From NCBI GenBank assembly GCA_017995875.1, contig JAGOIB010000051.1, forward strand, positions 5,235 to 12,985: a stretch of DNA of 7,751 bases. The letters are read 5' to 3'. How positions within the stretch are numbered: position 1 is the first letter of the stretch; each line of letters begins with the position of its first letter. Positions 1 through 5,952 of the stretch are shown one piece after another. A program made the translations under genes and the position numbers. Below the pieces are notes generated by a model, which saw only the letters and a list, made by a program, of their open reading frames with translations, searched no databases and had not been told where the DNA came from. Source of the stretch: Saprospiraceae bacterium (GTDB lineage: Bacteria; Bacteroidota; Bacteroidia; Chitinophagales; Saprospiraceae).

Positions 1-10
1 GATTCTTGCC

Positions 11-92
11 TGCCGTCAAAGACGGCATACATGATATTACCAGTTAAACACATTCTATGATCATGCATACGCGGACGTAGATGCAATCTACG
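11..92. repeat. Pair of short perfect hairpins (REP-like)
   Basis: Two hairpins lie close together. The first is TGCCGTC-AAA-GACGGCA at 11-27, a 7-bp perfect stem with a 3-nt loop. The second is CGTAGAT-GCA-ATCTACG at 76-92, again 7 bp with a 3-nt loop. Between them is an 8-bp palindrome, ATGATCAT (57-64). A run of eight T follows at 103-110, but it starts 10 nt after the second stem, so this is not a classical intrinsic terminator, though it could still end a transcript entering from the left. The paired layout resembles intergenic REP-like elements. The upstream gene lies outside the window, so its relation to that gene is unknown. Confidence 0.55.
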
Positions 93-142
93 CCCAACAG
101 CCTTTTTTTTAATTAAAATCATTTCGAATTAGGTACAATCAT

Positions 143-308
143 GTGCCCCAAAACTGTCTGAGCAACACTGAAGCCTATTTCAATTAAAAACAAGACTCTA
201 TAGGAATATAATCTTAGAGAAGAAATAGGATAGTGAAATACCATTAAGCGAAAGCATAACAGGATTCCAAACAACGGTTCGAATGTTTAAGCGAGTTTTT
301 TGGGGCAC
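143..308. mobile_element. Possible MITE or IS remnant with 11-bp inverted ends
   Basis: GTGCCCCAAAA at 143-153 is perfectly inverted as TTTTGGGGCAC at 298-308, bounding 166 bp. The ends, a T/G-C-C-C-C-A-A-A-A run followed by CTGTCTGAG on the left, resemble ends of IS3-family (IS150-like) elements; that is recalled from family knowledge, not searched. Inside is a second inverted pair, CCTATTTC (174-181) and GAAATAGG further right. No open reading frame of useful size lies inside, so if mobile it would be a non-autonomous derivative. No clear target-site duplication is visible: the flanking bases ATCAT and TAGAT do not match as a direct repeat. Confidence 0.35.
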
Positions 309-319
309 TAGATTTTTTG

Positions 320-348
320 GTTACTTTTTTAGCAATGAAAAAAGTAAC
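320..348. repeat. Perfect 11-bp hairpin GTTACTTTTTT/AAAAAAGTAAC
   Basis: GTTACTTTTTT (320-330) pairs perfectly with AAAAAAGTAAC (338-348) around the 7-nt loop AGCAATG. The stem is A/T-rich and symmetrical, so it could act as a weak bidirectional terminator or as a dispersed repeat. It sits between the MITE-like segment and the mnmG promoter and would insulate mnmG from transcription entering from the left. A smaller hairpin, ACGCA-TAG-TGCGT, follows at 360-372. Confidence 0.55.
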
Positions 349-386
349 ACGAATGCTCAACGCATAGTGCGTAACGAAACGCCTCC

Positions 387-410
387 TCAGCCTTAGCCTC
401 CGCCTTAGCC
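387..410. repeat. Hexamer tandem array upstream of mnmG
   Basis: Four 6-bp units are contiguous: TCAGCC, TTAGCC, TCCGCC, TTAGCC. The array ends 22 bp before the mnmG start codon and 9 bp before the putative -7 box, so it covers the region where a -33 element would be expected. No TTTG of the usual spacing is visible there. It belongs with the 7- and 8-bp arrays found at other gene ends in this window. Confidence 0.6.
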
Positions 411-419
411 TTTACTCCT

Positions 420-427
420 TATCTTTG
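420..427 (+). promoter_or_regulatory. Putative -7 promoter box of mnmG (TATCTTTG)
   Basis: TATCTTTG matches the Bacteroidota -7 consensus TAnnTTTG at every fixed position. It ends only 5 nt before the ATG at 433. Transcription normally begins a few bases after this box, so the mRNA would start at or very near the start codon and be leaderless or nearly so. No purine-rich ribosome binding site lies between box and ATG. No convincing -33 TTTG partner is seen. Confidence 0.5.
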
Positions 428-432
428 CCCCC

Positions 433-2298
433 ATGTTTCCACAATACGACGTCATCGTAGTAGGTGCCGGCCATGCCGGATGTGAGGCTGCAGTCGCTGC
501 GGCCAACATGGGCAGCCGCGTGCTCCTCGCTACCATGAATATGCAGACCATCGCGCAGATGAGCTGTAACCCGGCAATGGGTGGAGTCGCTAAAGGTCAG
601 ATTGTCAGAGAGATAGATGCACTTGGAGGCTATAGTGGTATCGTCACGGATCATACCATGATCCAGTTCAGGATGCTCAATAAATCCAAAGGTCCTGCCA
701 TGTGGAGCCCACGTGCTCAAAGCGATCGGCTTCGTTTTGCTGAGAAATGGAGACTGATGCTCGAAGCTAATCCGCTCATCGATTTCTGGCAGGAGATGGT
801 GACAGGGTTGGTCGTTAAGGATAACAGAGTCGTGGGCGTTCGCACCGGTCTCGGATTGGAAATACCAGGAAAATCTGTGGTGCTGACCAATGGCACCTTC
901 CTCAATGGAGTCATCCATATCGGTGAAAAACAATTTGGCGGCGGACGCGCAGGTGAAAAAGCCGCAACCGGCATCACCGAACAATTAATCACATTCGGTT
1001 TTGAAGCAGGCCGGATGAAAACCGGAACGCCTCCAAGAGTAGACGGTCGCTCACTGGACTATGATCGCATGGAACTGCAACCCGGCGATGAGCCTGCAGG
1101 AAGATTTTCTTATACAGAGACTCCACCACTACTCAAGCAAAGACCTTGTCACATCACGTACACCTCAGAAGATGTACATGAAACATTGCGTACCGGTTTC
1201 GACCGCTCACCGATGTTCAATGGCCGTATCAAAGGAATAGGTCCTCGCTATTGCCCTTCGATTGAAGATAAAATTGATCGCTTCTCAGATAAAGACAGGC
1301 ATCAGTTATTTGTAGAACCGGAAGGTTGGGATACAGTTGAAGTCTATGTCAATGGATTTTCTTCTTCGCTTCCGGAAGATGTGCAGTATGCTGCATTACG
1401 TAAAGTCACCGGATTCGAAAACTGCAGGATGTTCCGTCCGGGATATGCTATTGAGTATGATTATTTTCCTCCGACACAACTTACACCAACCCTGGAGACA
1501 AGGCTGGTGAAGAATTTATTTTTTGCAGGACAGATCAATGGCACAACGGGATATGAAGAAGCTGCCTCGCAAGGCTTAATTGCTGGTGTCAATGCACATC
1601 TTGCCATCAATGAAGAAGCTCCATTTATCTTAAAAAGATCAGAAGCCTATATCGGTGTATTGATTGATGATCTCATCAATAAAGGCACTCTTGAACCGTA
1701 TCGGATGTTTACATCACGTGCAGAACATAGGATTCTGTTGCGTCAGGATAATGCTGATATCAGGCTGACACCTCTTGCACAGACGATCGGCATGAAAGGG
1801 TTGGAGTCACGTATGGAACGAGTAGAACAAAAGAATGATGGCATTCGTCAGATTGACAAGATGCTTGCTACCATGAATGCTGATCCAGATCAGATCAATC
1901 CATTCCTGGAATCCATTGGCAATACCACTGTCAATCAAAAGACAAAAATTTCGTTGATCATCAGCCGACCTCATGTCGGTATTGAAGATATCCTTCCTTA
2001 TCTCCCGCAGTTGGGCGAAGCATTGTCTTCCTTCGATCAGGAAACGATCAGCCTTGCAGAAGTCGATGTCAAATACAAAGGCTATATCGAACGCGAACAA
2101 GACATGGTCGACAAGATGAATCGTCTCGAAGAGTTGGCCCTTCACGATTCGCTCGACTATTCAAAGATTAACTCCCTCAGTCATGAGTCAAGGGAAAAAT
2201 TATCCAGACTCAAGCCTCGCACCTTAGGCCAGGCCAGTCGTATCAGTGGAGTATCTCCATCGGACATTTCGGTGTTGCTGGTGCATATGGGTAGGTAA
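433..2298 (+). CDS. mnmG: tRNA uridine-5-carboxymethylaminomethyl modification enzyme MnmG (GidA)
   Basis: MnmG is the FAD-dependent partner of the GTPase MnmE. Together they install the carboxymethylaminomethyl group on C5 of U34 in tRNAs reading split codon boxes, in the cytoplasm. The 621-aa product matches the family length (E. coli about 629). The N-terminal FAD-binding GAGHAG is at residues 11-16. The family stretch SCNPAMGGVAKG contains Cys45, and RYCPSIEDK contains Cys274; these align with the two conserved, functionally important cysteines of E. coli MnmG (C47 and C277). The second family signature, GTTGYEEAASQGL, lies near residues 370-382. YKGYIERE, near 548, marks the C-terminal helical tRNA/MnmE-binding domain, and the chain ends in the usual way (LLVHMGR). 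The ATG at 433 places the dinucleotide fold at the expected distance, and no upstream alternative is needed. The gene appears intact. No mnmE, rsmG or parA/parB neighbour is present, so it stands alone here. Confidence 0.97.
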   Translation: MFPQYDVIVVGAGHAGCEAAVAAANMGSRVLLATMNMQTIAQMSCNPAMGGVAKGQIVREIDALGGYSGIVTDHTMIQFRMLNKSKGPAMWSPRAQSDRLRFAEKWRLMLEANPLIDFWQEMVTGLVVKDNRVVGVRTGLGLEIPGKSVVLTNGTFLNGVIHIGEKQFGGGRAGEKAATGITEQLITFGFEAGRMKTGTPPRVDGRSLDYDRMELQPGDEPAGRFSYTETPPLLKQRPCHITYTSEDVHETLRTGFDRSPMFNGRIKGIGPRYCPSIEDKIDRFSDKDRHQLFVEPEGWDTVEVYVNGFSSSLPEDVQYAALRKVTGFENCRMFRPGYAIEYDYFPPTQLTPTLETRLVKNLFFAGQINGTTGYEEAASQGLIAGVNAHLAINEEAPFILKRSEAYIGVLIDDLINKGTLEPYRMFTSRAEHRILLRQDNADIRLTPLAQTIGMKGLESRMERVEQKNDGIRQIDKMLATMNADPDQINPFLESIGNTTVNQKTKISLIISRPHVGIEDILPYLPQLGEALSSFDQETISLAEVDVKYKGYIEREQDMVDKMNRLEELALHDSLDYSKINSLSHESREKLSRLKPRTLGQASRISGVSPSDISVLLVHMGR

Positions 2299-2307
2299 TG
2301 GAGACTT

Positions 2308-2334
2308 CAGACGTAAGACACGCAGACGTAAGAC
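2308..2334. repeat. Direct repeat CAGACGTAAGAC just after mnmG
   Basis: CAGACGTAAGAC occurs at 2308-2319 and again at 2323-2334, a 15-bp period, starting 10 bp after the mnmG stop codon. The core CAGACGTAA recurs at 7470-7478 downstream of the flippase gene. The core ACGTAAGA also resembles the + strand reading of the 8-bp array at 5667-5698, which suggests that these arrays are related. Confidence 0.6.
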
Positions 2335-2647
2335 TCAACTTATAGTAATTTTAGATAAAGGCAAAGCTTTCACATATTTCCTATTGTTTAAGCTTCTCTA
2401 ATTGAATCTACTATTAGTTCTCAGGGAAACGAACCTGACAGGAAATAGGCCCGGAAATCAACTTCTAATCTATATAAGCTGGGAACAATACATTTCCCTG
2501 GAGTATTTATTAATTTTAATTGTGACGTGTAGGGGAGACTTATTGCCGTGGTCTATAAAAATCATTACAAATCAGTAGATAAAGCATGTTGAAGGCTTCC
2601 TATTATTAACCCTTAGCATCGAATTTGTGTCATTCAATTCATTCGTT
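2335..2647. other. AT-rich intergenic region before the lipoprotein gene
   Basis: No credible gene was found here. It holds small inverted repeats only: TATTTCCTAT (2375-2384) against ACAGGAAATA (2438-2447) with one mismatch; TCAGG/CCTGA (2421-2425 and 2434-2438); and GGGAA/TTCCC (2481-2485 and 2494-2498). Any of these could help terminate the mnmG transcript, but none is followed by a convincing T-run. A weak box, CGAATTTG (2620-2627), keeps only the TTTG half of the -7 consensus. It lies 20 bp before the lipoprotein start and is the best promoter candidate seen. Short-period tandem arrays are absent here, unlike the other gene flanks. Confidence 0.4.
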
Positions 2648-3721
2648 ATGAAAAGGATAGTTTATCTATTAGCTGTGGGTTTAGTTTGTTGGTCCTGTGG
2701 AAAGGATGATATGCCTGAGCCTGTGATTATGTTTTCATCTGATTTTGAGGGTAAGTTCGCTTTTGTTAATTCTTCATTGTATTCAATCTCCTCAAACCTT
2801 TATACGTTGGATCGAACGGGTGTAATACAACTCACACATGAGCAAAATGATGGTTTTACGTTTAAGTCTAATGCTAAATGGCTAAATAACGGGGAGCGCA
2901 TCATATACATGACAACTTCTACATGCTTCTTATGTCCACCTAATGGCTCATTAACTTTAGTGAAAACGGATGGATCAGACCAACAAACATTGTTCGATCC
3001 ATTTAACCTTTGGATCAATGCGACTGTTTCGAATGATTTAAAGTATGCCACGATTACGAGGCAAATAACAACGATGACCGATTCAGTTTTAAACCGGACA
3101 TTCATTTTCAGCGTTGATGATACCTTACACACCACCATCATTGATTCTATCGATGGCGCCAGCCATGTCCCGCAGTGGTCACCTGGTTCGGATAAGATAG
3201 CATTTACCTCGGAAGAAGGGACAAGTGGAGAATTAGTTATATACAATATCCTCACTCAGGAGAAAATAAGTTTGCTTACCTATGATGATGTGAACTCTGG
3301 AGTTTTATCTTATGACTGGTCTTACCAGGGCGATAAGATAGCATTCATATGGAATAAGGATGTCTATGTTGCTCATACGGATGGTTCAAATATAGAAAAT
3401 CTGACATCCTCTCCTAACTTTGAAAATCTGGTAGCCTGGTCAAAGACGTCAGATTTACTTGCCTATAATCAATACACACAGAACTTTGAAAAGTCCAGGA
3501 TTATTGTATATGATTTTACTGACCAAACACAATCATCCTTAGATTCGGTACAGAGACAGAATGGCACTATCACGCAGATACAATGGTCTGCTGATAACAA
3601 CACTATCGCATTTCGTTATTGCTGTGATCTTGAAGGTATTTTTCTCATTGACAGGGATGGGGCTAATCTGAGACAGATATATGACAAAGGTGTTACGGGT
3701 TTTGATTGGTATTCTGAATGA
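2648..3721 (+). CDS. Secreted lipoprotein with TolB/WD40-like beta-propeller repeats, function unknown
   Basis: The 357-aa product starts MKRIVYLLAVGLVCWSCGKDD. This is a type II signal peptide with positive residues 2-3, a hydrophobic core at 4-15 and Cys17 as the likely lipidated residue. The SCGKDD style is common in Bacteroidota surface or periplasmic lipoproteins. The mature part carries TolB-like (PD40) blades: W/S-x-x-G/N-D/E-x-I-A-F followed by a strand and xTDG or xRDG turns. They are visible around residues 78-115, 177-213, 224-253, 264-300 and 313-345 (for example WSPGSDKIAF, WSYQGDKIAF, WSADNNTIAF). No enzymatic motif was seen; a binding or scaffold role is likely but unspecified. 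Cysteine pairs at 93/96 and 325/326 are unusual and might form disulphides. The ATG at 2648 was chosen because an upstream GTG in frame (2627) would add seven residues before the signal peptide. Convergent with the CoA ligase gene. Confidence 0.8.
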   Translation: MKRIVYLLAVGLVCWSCGKDDMPEPVIMFSSDFEGKFAFVNSSLYSISSNLYTLDRTGVIQLTHEQNDGFTFKSNAKWLNNGERIIYMTTSTCFLCPPNGSLTLVKTDGSDQQTLFDPFNLWINATVSNDLKYATITRQITTMTDSVLNRTFIFSVDDTLHTTIIDSIDGASHVPQWSPGSDKIAFTSEEGTSGELVIYNILTQEKISLLTYDDVNSGVLSYDWSYQGDKIAFIWNKDVYVAHTDGSNIENLTSSPNFENLVAWSKTSDLLAYNQYTQNFEKSRIIVYDFTDQTQSSLDSVQRQNGTITQIQWSADNNTIAFRYCCDLEGIFLIDRDGANLRQIYDKGVTGFDWYSE

Positions 3722-3875
3722 ACTATACCATTTCCCTAATAACTTACTCGCTTTCGTTCAATTCTTGAGGTATATAAAAATCTGTTTGGTGAAATTACCT
3801 TGAGTTGTATTCAGTCTATCAAATTAACATTTGCGGAAGCACATTTTCAATAAACTTGCCCTTAAACATCACCTT

Positions 3876-3897
3876 TTGCAATCACCTCAAATTGCAA
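3876..3897. repeat. Small hairpin in the convergent intergenic region
   Basis: TTGCAAT (3876-3882) pairs perfectly with ATTGCAA (3891-3897) around an 8-nt loop. It lies between the stop codons of the convergent lipoprotein and CoA ligase genes and could serve as a weak two-way terminator. It is A/T-rich and lacks a proper T-run, so terminator function is only a guess. Nothing else recognisable lies in 3722-3937. Confidence 0.3.
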
Positions 3898-3937
3898 TTC
3901 ATATTACTGATTGTTGAACAGAGTAGAAGCATCGCTA

Positions 3938-3979
3938 TTCACTTTTCACTCTTCACTCTTCATTCTTCACTTTTCATAC
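3938..3979. repeat. Heptamer tandem array overlapping the CoA ligase stop codon
   Basis: Six contiguous 7-bp units read on the + strand: TTCACTT, TTCACTC, TTCACTC, TTCATTC, TTCACTT, TTCATAC. The CoA ligase reads the other strand, and its last codons (for Y-E-K) and its TGA stop lie inside the array. The array therefore runs from coding sequence directly into the 3' untranslated region. Confidence 0.75.
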
Positions 3980-5661
3980 ACCTCGTCCATTTCCCTCGCA
4001 TACTTCTGCATGATCTCTTTTCGCCGTGGCTTGTAAGTTGCCGTCAGCAATCCATTCTCCGGGCTCCAGGTATCAGCGAGGAGTATAAACTTCTCAATGC
4101 GCTCATGGCTTTGAAGACCGAGATGATCTAACACATCCCGATACAGTTCAATGACAAGCGTATTATGGATCATGTATTCCGGGGCAGTCCAATGGATATT
4201 CCTTTCCGCACATACTTTTTTCAGCCCATCGAAATGAGGAATGATCAATGCGATCGTATAAGGCCGCTGAAATCCGATGATCATCGCCTGATGAATCAAT
4301 GGATGGTGATCAAGTATGGATTCAATCTGCGCAGGAGCAATAAATTTTCCGGATGCGTGTTTATAGATATTTGATTTGCGGTCTGTGATGACGAGGAAAT
4401 CTTCCCTTTCCCAACGACCAATGTCTCCGGTGTGAAGCCATCCATCCTGTACAGCTATCCTGGTAGCTTCTTCGTCTTTGTAATAACCTATCATGACATT
4501 CGGACCTTGTACCAACACTTCACCATCTTCAGCAATTTTCACATGCACACCTGGAATAGGAAGTCCGACTGTTCCTCTTAAATAACCACCTGGTTCGAAT
4601 CGATTGATAGCTATCACAGGAGATGCTTCAGTAAGCCCATAGCCCTGGCGGATCTTTATTCCACTTCGATCATAGAGTCGTTCAACTTTAGGATCGAGAT
4701 ATGCGGCACCGGAAACAATTCCCTTAAGTTTTCCGCCCATCGATCTTTTCCATCGCTTGATGATCCACTGATGTGCGATCAGACTACCGAGATGTGATAG
4801 TATGCCACGATCTGTCTTTTCCCATGATCGATACGCCCAGCGTGTAAACCAGGATGTCTCTTCAATCCGGTCTTCCAGTATCGATACAAACCGTTCAAGG
4901 ATCAATGGCACACTGGTGAAATATTCAGGTCGGATATCTTTCAATGCCCACAGTGCATTACGATAGGTTTCAAGAAAATAAATATTGGCCCCGCACGCCA
5001 GGTATACATAACAAACGATGCGTTCAAAGATGTGGCTCAACGGCAGGAAACTCATCACCCTGGTTCCAGGCACAAATGGAACGATAGACAAAACGGACAT
5101 CACATTGGATACAACATTGTTATGCGAAAGACACACTGCTCTTGGTTCGCCGGAAGAACCTGATGTGTGAACGATCGTTGCAATATCATCTGGCAGTATT
5201 TCACTTCTGATTTCTTTCAATTGATTTAGATCATTTTGCTCTACCACAACATTTCCAGAAACCAAATCATCAAGGAGCATGTTTTTCGAACCAGAAGCAT
5301 CCTCAAACTCAACCGATGATGTATGAATGATGACAACTGGCTGAAGTCGTTGTAAAATAATATCAAGTTCATCTTTCTTAACCGGATGATGGAGTGGACA
5401 TGAGATCGCCCCTGCAGCCATAATCGCCATATCTGTCGCCAGCCATTTGATACTATATCGATCTGTCAGCAACACTACCCTGTCCCCTTTCTTAATATTT
5501 TCTTTGATGAATTGTACCGCAATCCTATTGACGAGATCCGCGAGTTGCTCTGAAGAAATTTCTTCCTTGATGCCCTGGCGCCACATACCCCCGGCCACTC
5601 GCTGAGGAGTCCGATGGGCCTGGTAGGCGGGAAGATCAAAGAGAAAGGTGAACGAATTCAT
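3967..5661 (-). CDS. Long-chain fatty acid-CoA ligase (AMP-binding enzyme)
   Basis: This adenylate-forming enzyme probably activates long-chain fatty acids to acyl-AMP and then acyl-CoA, feeding beta-oxidation or lipid synthesis. The 564-aa length is close to FadD/FAA1-type ligases. The phosphate-binding loop IVHTSGSSGEPR is at 163-174 and ends in Arg rather than the more usual Lys, a variant the family signature permits. Further motifs are SFLPLSHIFER (204-214), SGAAYLDP (317-324), QGYGLTE (339-345), GWLHTGDIG (407-415), ITDRKSNIYKHASGK (425-439) and a C-terminal GLLTATYKPRR with the likely catalytic Lys544. All core motifs are present, so the gene looks intact. The chosen ATG (5659-5661) opens MNSFTFLFDLPAYQAHRTPQ, a typical family start. 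A TTG at 5751 would add 30 residues translated from repeat sequence and is rejected. The gene is divergent from the flippase and convergent with the lipoprotein. Chain-length specificity cannot be read from sequence. Confidence 0.9.
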   Translation of the reverse strand: MNSFTFLFDLPAYQAHRTPQRVAGGMWRQGIKEEISSEQLADLVNRIAVQFIKENIKKGDRVVLLTDRYSIKWLATDMAIMAAGAISCPLHHPVKKDELDIILQRLQPVVIIHTSSVEFEDASGSKNMLLDDLVSGNVVVEQNDLNQLKEIRSEILPDDIATIVHTSGSSGEPRAVCLSHNNVVSNVMSVLSIVPFVPGTRVMSFLPLSHIFERIVCYVYLACGANIYFLETYRNALWALKDIRPEYFTSVPLILERFVSILEDRIEETSWFTRWAYRSWEKTDRGILSHLGSLIAHQWIIKRWKRSMGGKLKGIVSGAAYLDPKVERLYDRSGIKIRQGYGLTEASPVIAINRFEPGGYLRGTVGLPIPGVHVKIAEDGEVLVQGPNVMIGYYKDEEATRIAVQDGWLHTGDIGRWEREDFLVITDRKSNIYKHASGKFIAPAQIESILDHHPLIHQAMIIGFQRPYTIALIIPHFDGLKKVCAERNIHWTAPEYMIHNTLVIELYRDVLDHLGLQSHERIEKFILLADTWSPENGLLTATYKPRRKEIMQKYAREMDEVYEK

Positions 5662-5666
5662 GTGAG

Positions 5667-5698
5667 TACGTAAGAATGCAAGAGCGTAAGAACGTAAG
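5667..5698. repeat. Octamer array upstream of the CoA ligase gene
   Basis: On the minus (coding) strand the units read CTTACGTT, CTTACGCT, CTTGCATT, CTTACGTA: four contiguous 8-bp units ending 5 bp before the ATG. The same unit, in the same orientation relative to its gene, precedes the divergent flippase gene. Because the array is so close to the start codon it would lie in the 5' leader if transcription begins upstream of it. Confidence 0.75.
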
Positions 5699-5715
5699 AG
5701 GTGTGAGTGTGGGTG

Positions 5716-5723
5716 TGAAAATA
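5716..5723 (-). promoter_or_regulatory. Weak candidate -7 box for the CoA ligase gene
   Basis: On the minus strand the sequence reads TATTTTCA within CCTATTTTCACACCC. It matches the TAnnTTTG consensus at six places at most, with C and A at the last two positions. It was noted because the flippase gene has nearly the same string, CCTATTTTCGCCCCC, just before its ATG. If used, the mRNA would have a leader of about 45-50 nt containing the octamer array. Confidence 0.25.
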
Positions 5724-5790
5724 GGGTACAATTTCTACTTAAAGAATTCAATTGACAGTTAAATCAAACGCACTCACAATTCAAATACTT

Positions 5791-5814
5791 CTCACGATCT
5801 TACGGTCTTACGGT
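5791..5814. repeat. Octamer array, distal copy upstream of the flippase gene
   Basis: Three contiguous 8-bp units, CTCACGAT, CTTACGGT and CTTACGGT, run directly into a 47-bp palindrome. The second, longer array with the same unit lies on the far side of that palindrome at 5889-5920. Confidence 0.7.
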
Positions 5815-5817
5815 CTC

Positions 5818-5864
5818 AATTCGTTTTTTAGGTCGGGTGCAACACGACCCTACAAAAACGAATT
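5818..5864. repeat. 47-bp imperfect palindrome between two octamer arrays
   Basis: AATTCGTTTTT (5818-5828) is perfectly inverted as AAAAACGAATT (5854-5864). An inner stem, GGTCG/CGACC (5831-5835 and 5845-5849), closes a 9-nt loop, with TA/TA pairing between inner and outer stems interrupted by single bulged C residues. The folded RNA or DNA would be a long cruciform or hairpin with a GC-rich tip. It looks like a REP-type unit placed within or beside the octamer arrays and lies in the divergent promoter region of the CoA ligase and flippase genes. Confidence 0.7.
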
Positions 5865-5888
5865 ACACTCGCTCTCATCCCCACACTT

Positions 5889-5920
5889 CTTACGTTCTTA
5901 CGGTCTTACGGTCTTACGGT
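5889..5920. repeat. Octamer array, proximal copy upstream of the flippase gene
   Basis: Four contiguous 8-bp units read CTTACGTT, CTTACGGT, CTTACGGT, CTTACGGT. The array ends 15 bp before the putative -7 box and 32 bp before the flippase ATG, so it covers the expected -33 region. Translated in the flippase frame, it produces the LRSYGL-like peptide seen in the spurious N-terminal extension. Confidence 0.8.
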
Positions 5921-5935
5921 CTCGCAACTCTTGCC

Positions 5936-5943
5936 TATTTTCG
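5936..5943 (+). promoter_or_regulatory. Putative -7 box of the flippase gene (TATTTTCG)
   Basis: TATTTTCG matches the Bacteroidota TAnnTTTG consensus with a single mismatch (C for T at position 7). It ends 9 nt before the ATG at 5953, which implies a leader of only a few nucleotides. No Shine-Dalgarno-like sequence is present (the gap reads CCCCCGACA). No clear -33 TTTG is seen, because the octamer array occupies that position. Confidence 0.35.
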
Positions 5944-5952
5944 CCCCCGACA

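Noticed and set aside
103..110. Intrinsic terminator formed by the 76-92 hairpin and the following T-run
   Set aside because: The T-run begins 10 nt after the stem instead of directly, so it was not called as a terminator.
412..984. 190-aa open frame on the minus strand over mnmG
   Set aside because: It lies entirely antisense to a strongly conserved gene and shows no domain or signal; a shadow frame. The same holds for minus-strand frames at 717-992 and 1807-2145.
2627..2647. Seven-residue extension of the lipoprotein from a GTG
   Set aside because: It would place MSFNSFV before a well-formed signal peptide that already starts MKR.
3805..4131. 108-aa open frame on the plus strand
   Set aside because: It overlaps the 3' end of the CoA ligase on the other strand and its middle is translated heptamer repeat (HFSLFTLHSSLFI).
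5662..5751. 30-residue N-terminal extension of the CoA ligase
   Set aside because: It starts at a TTG and translates the octamer array on the minus strand (LLRSYALAFLRTH), mirroring the flippase artefact; the ATG at 5661 gives a normal start.
5667..5920. CRISPR-like array
   Set aside because: Units are only 8 bp with no spacers between them, and no cas gene is present; these are simple tandem repeats.
5752..5952. 67-residue N-terminal extension of the flippase frame
   Set aside because: It starts at a TTG, is translated from octamer repeats and the palindrome, and has no family counterpart; the ATG at 5953 begins a textbook flippase N-terminus.
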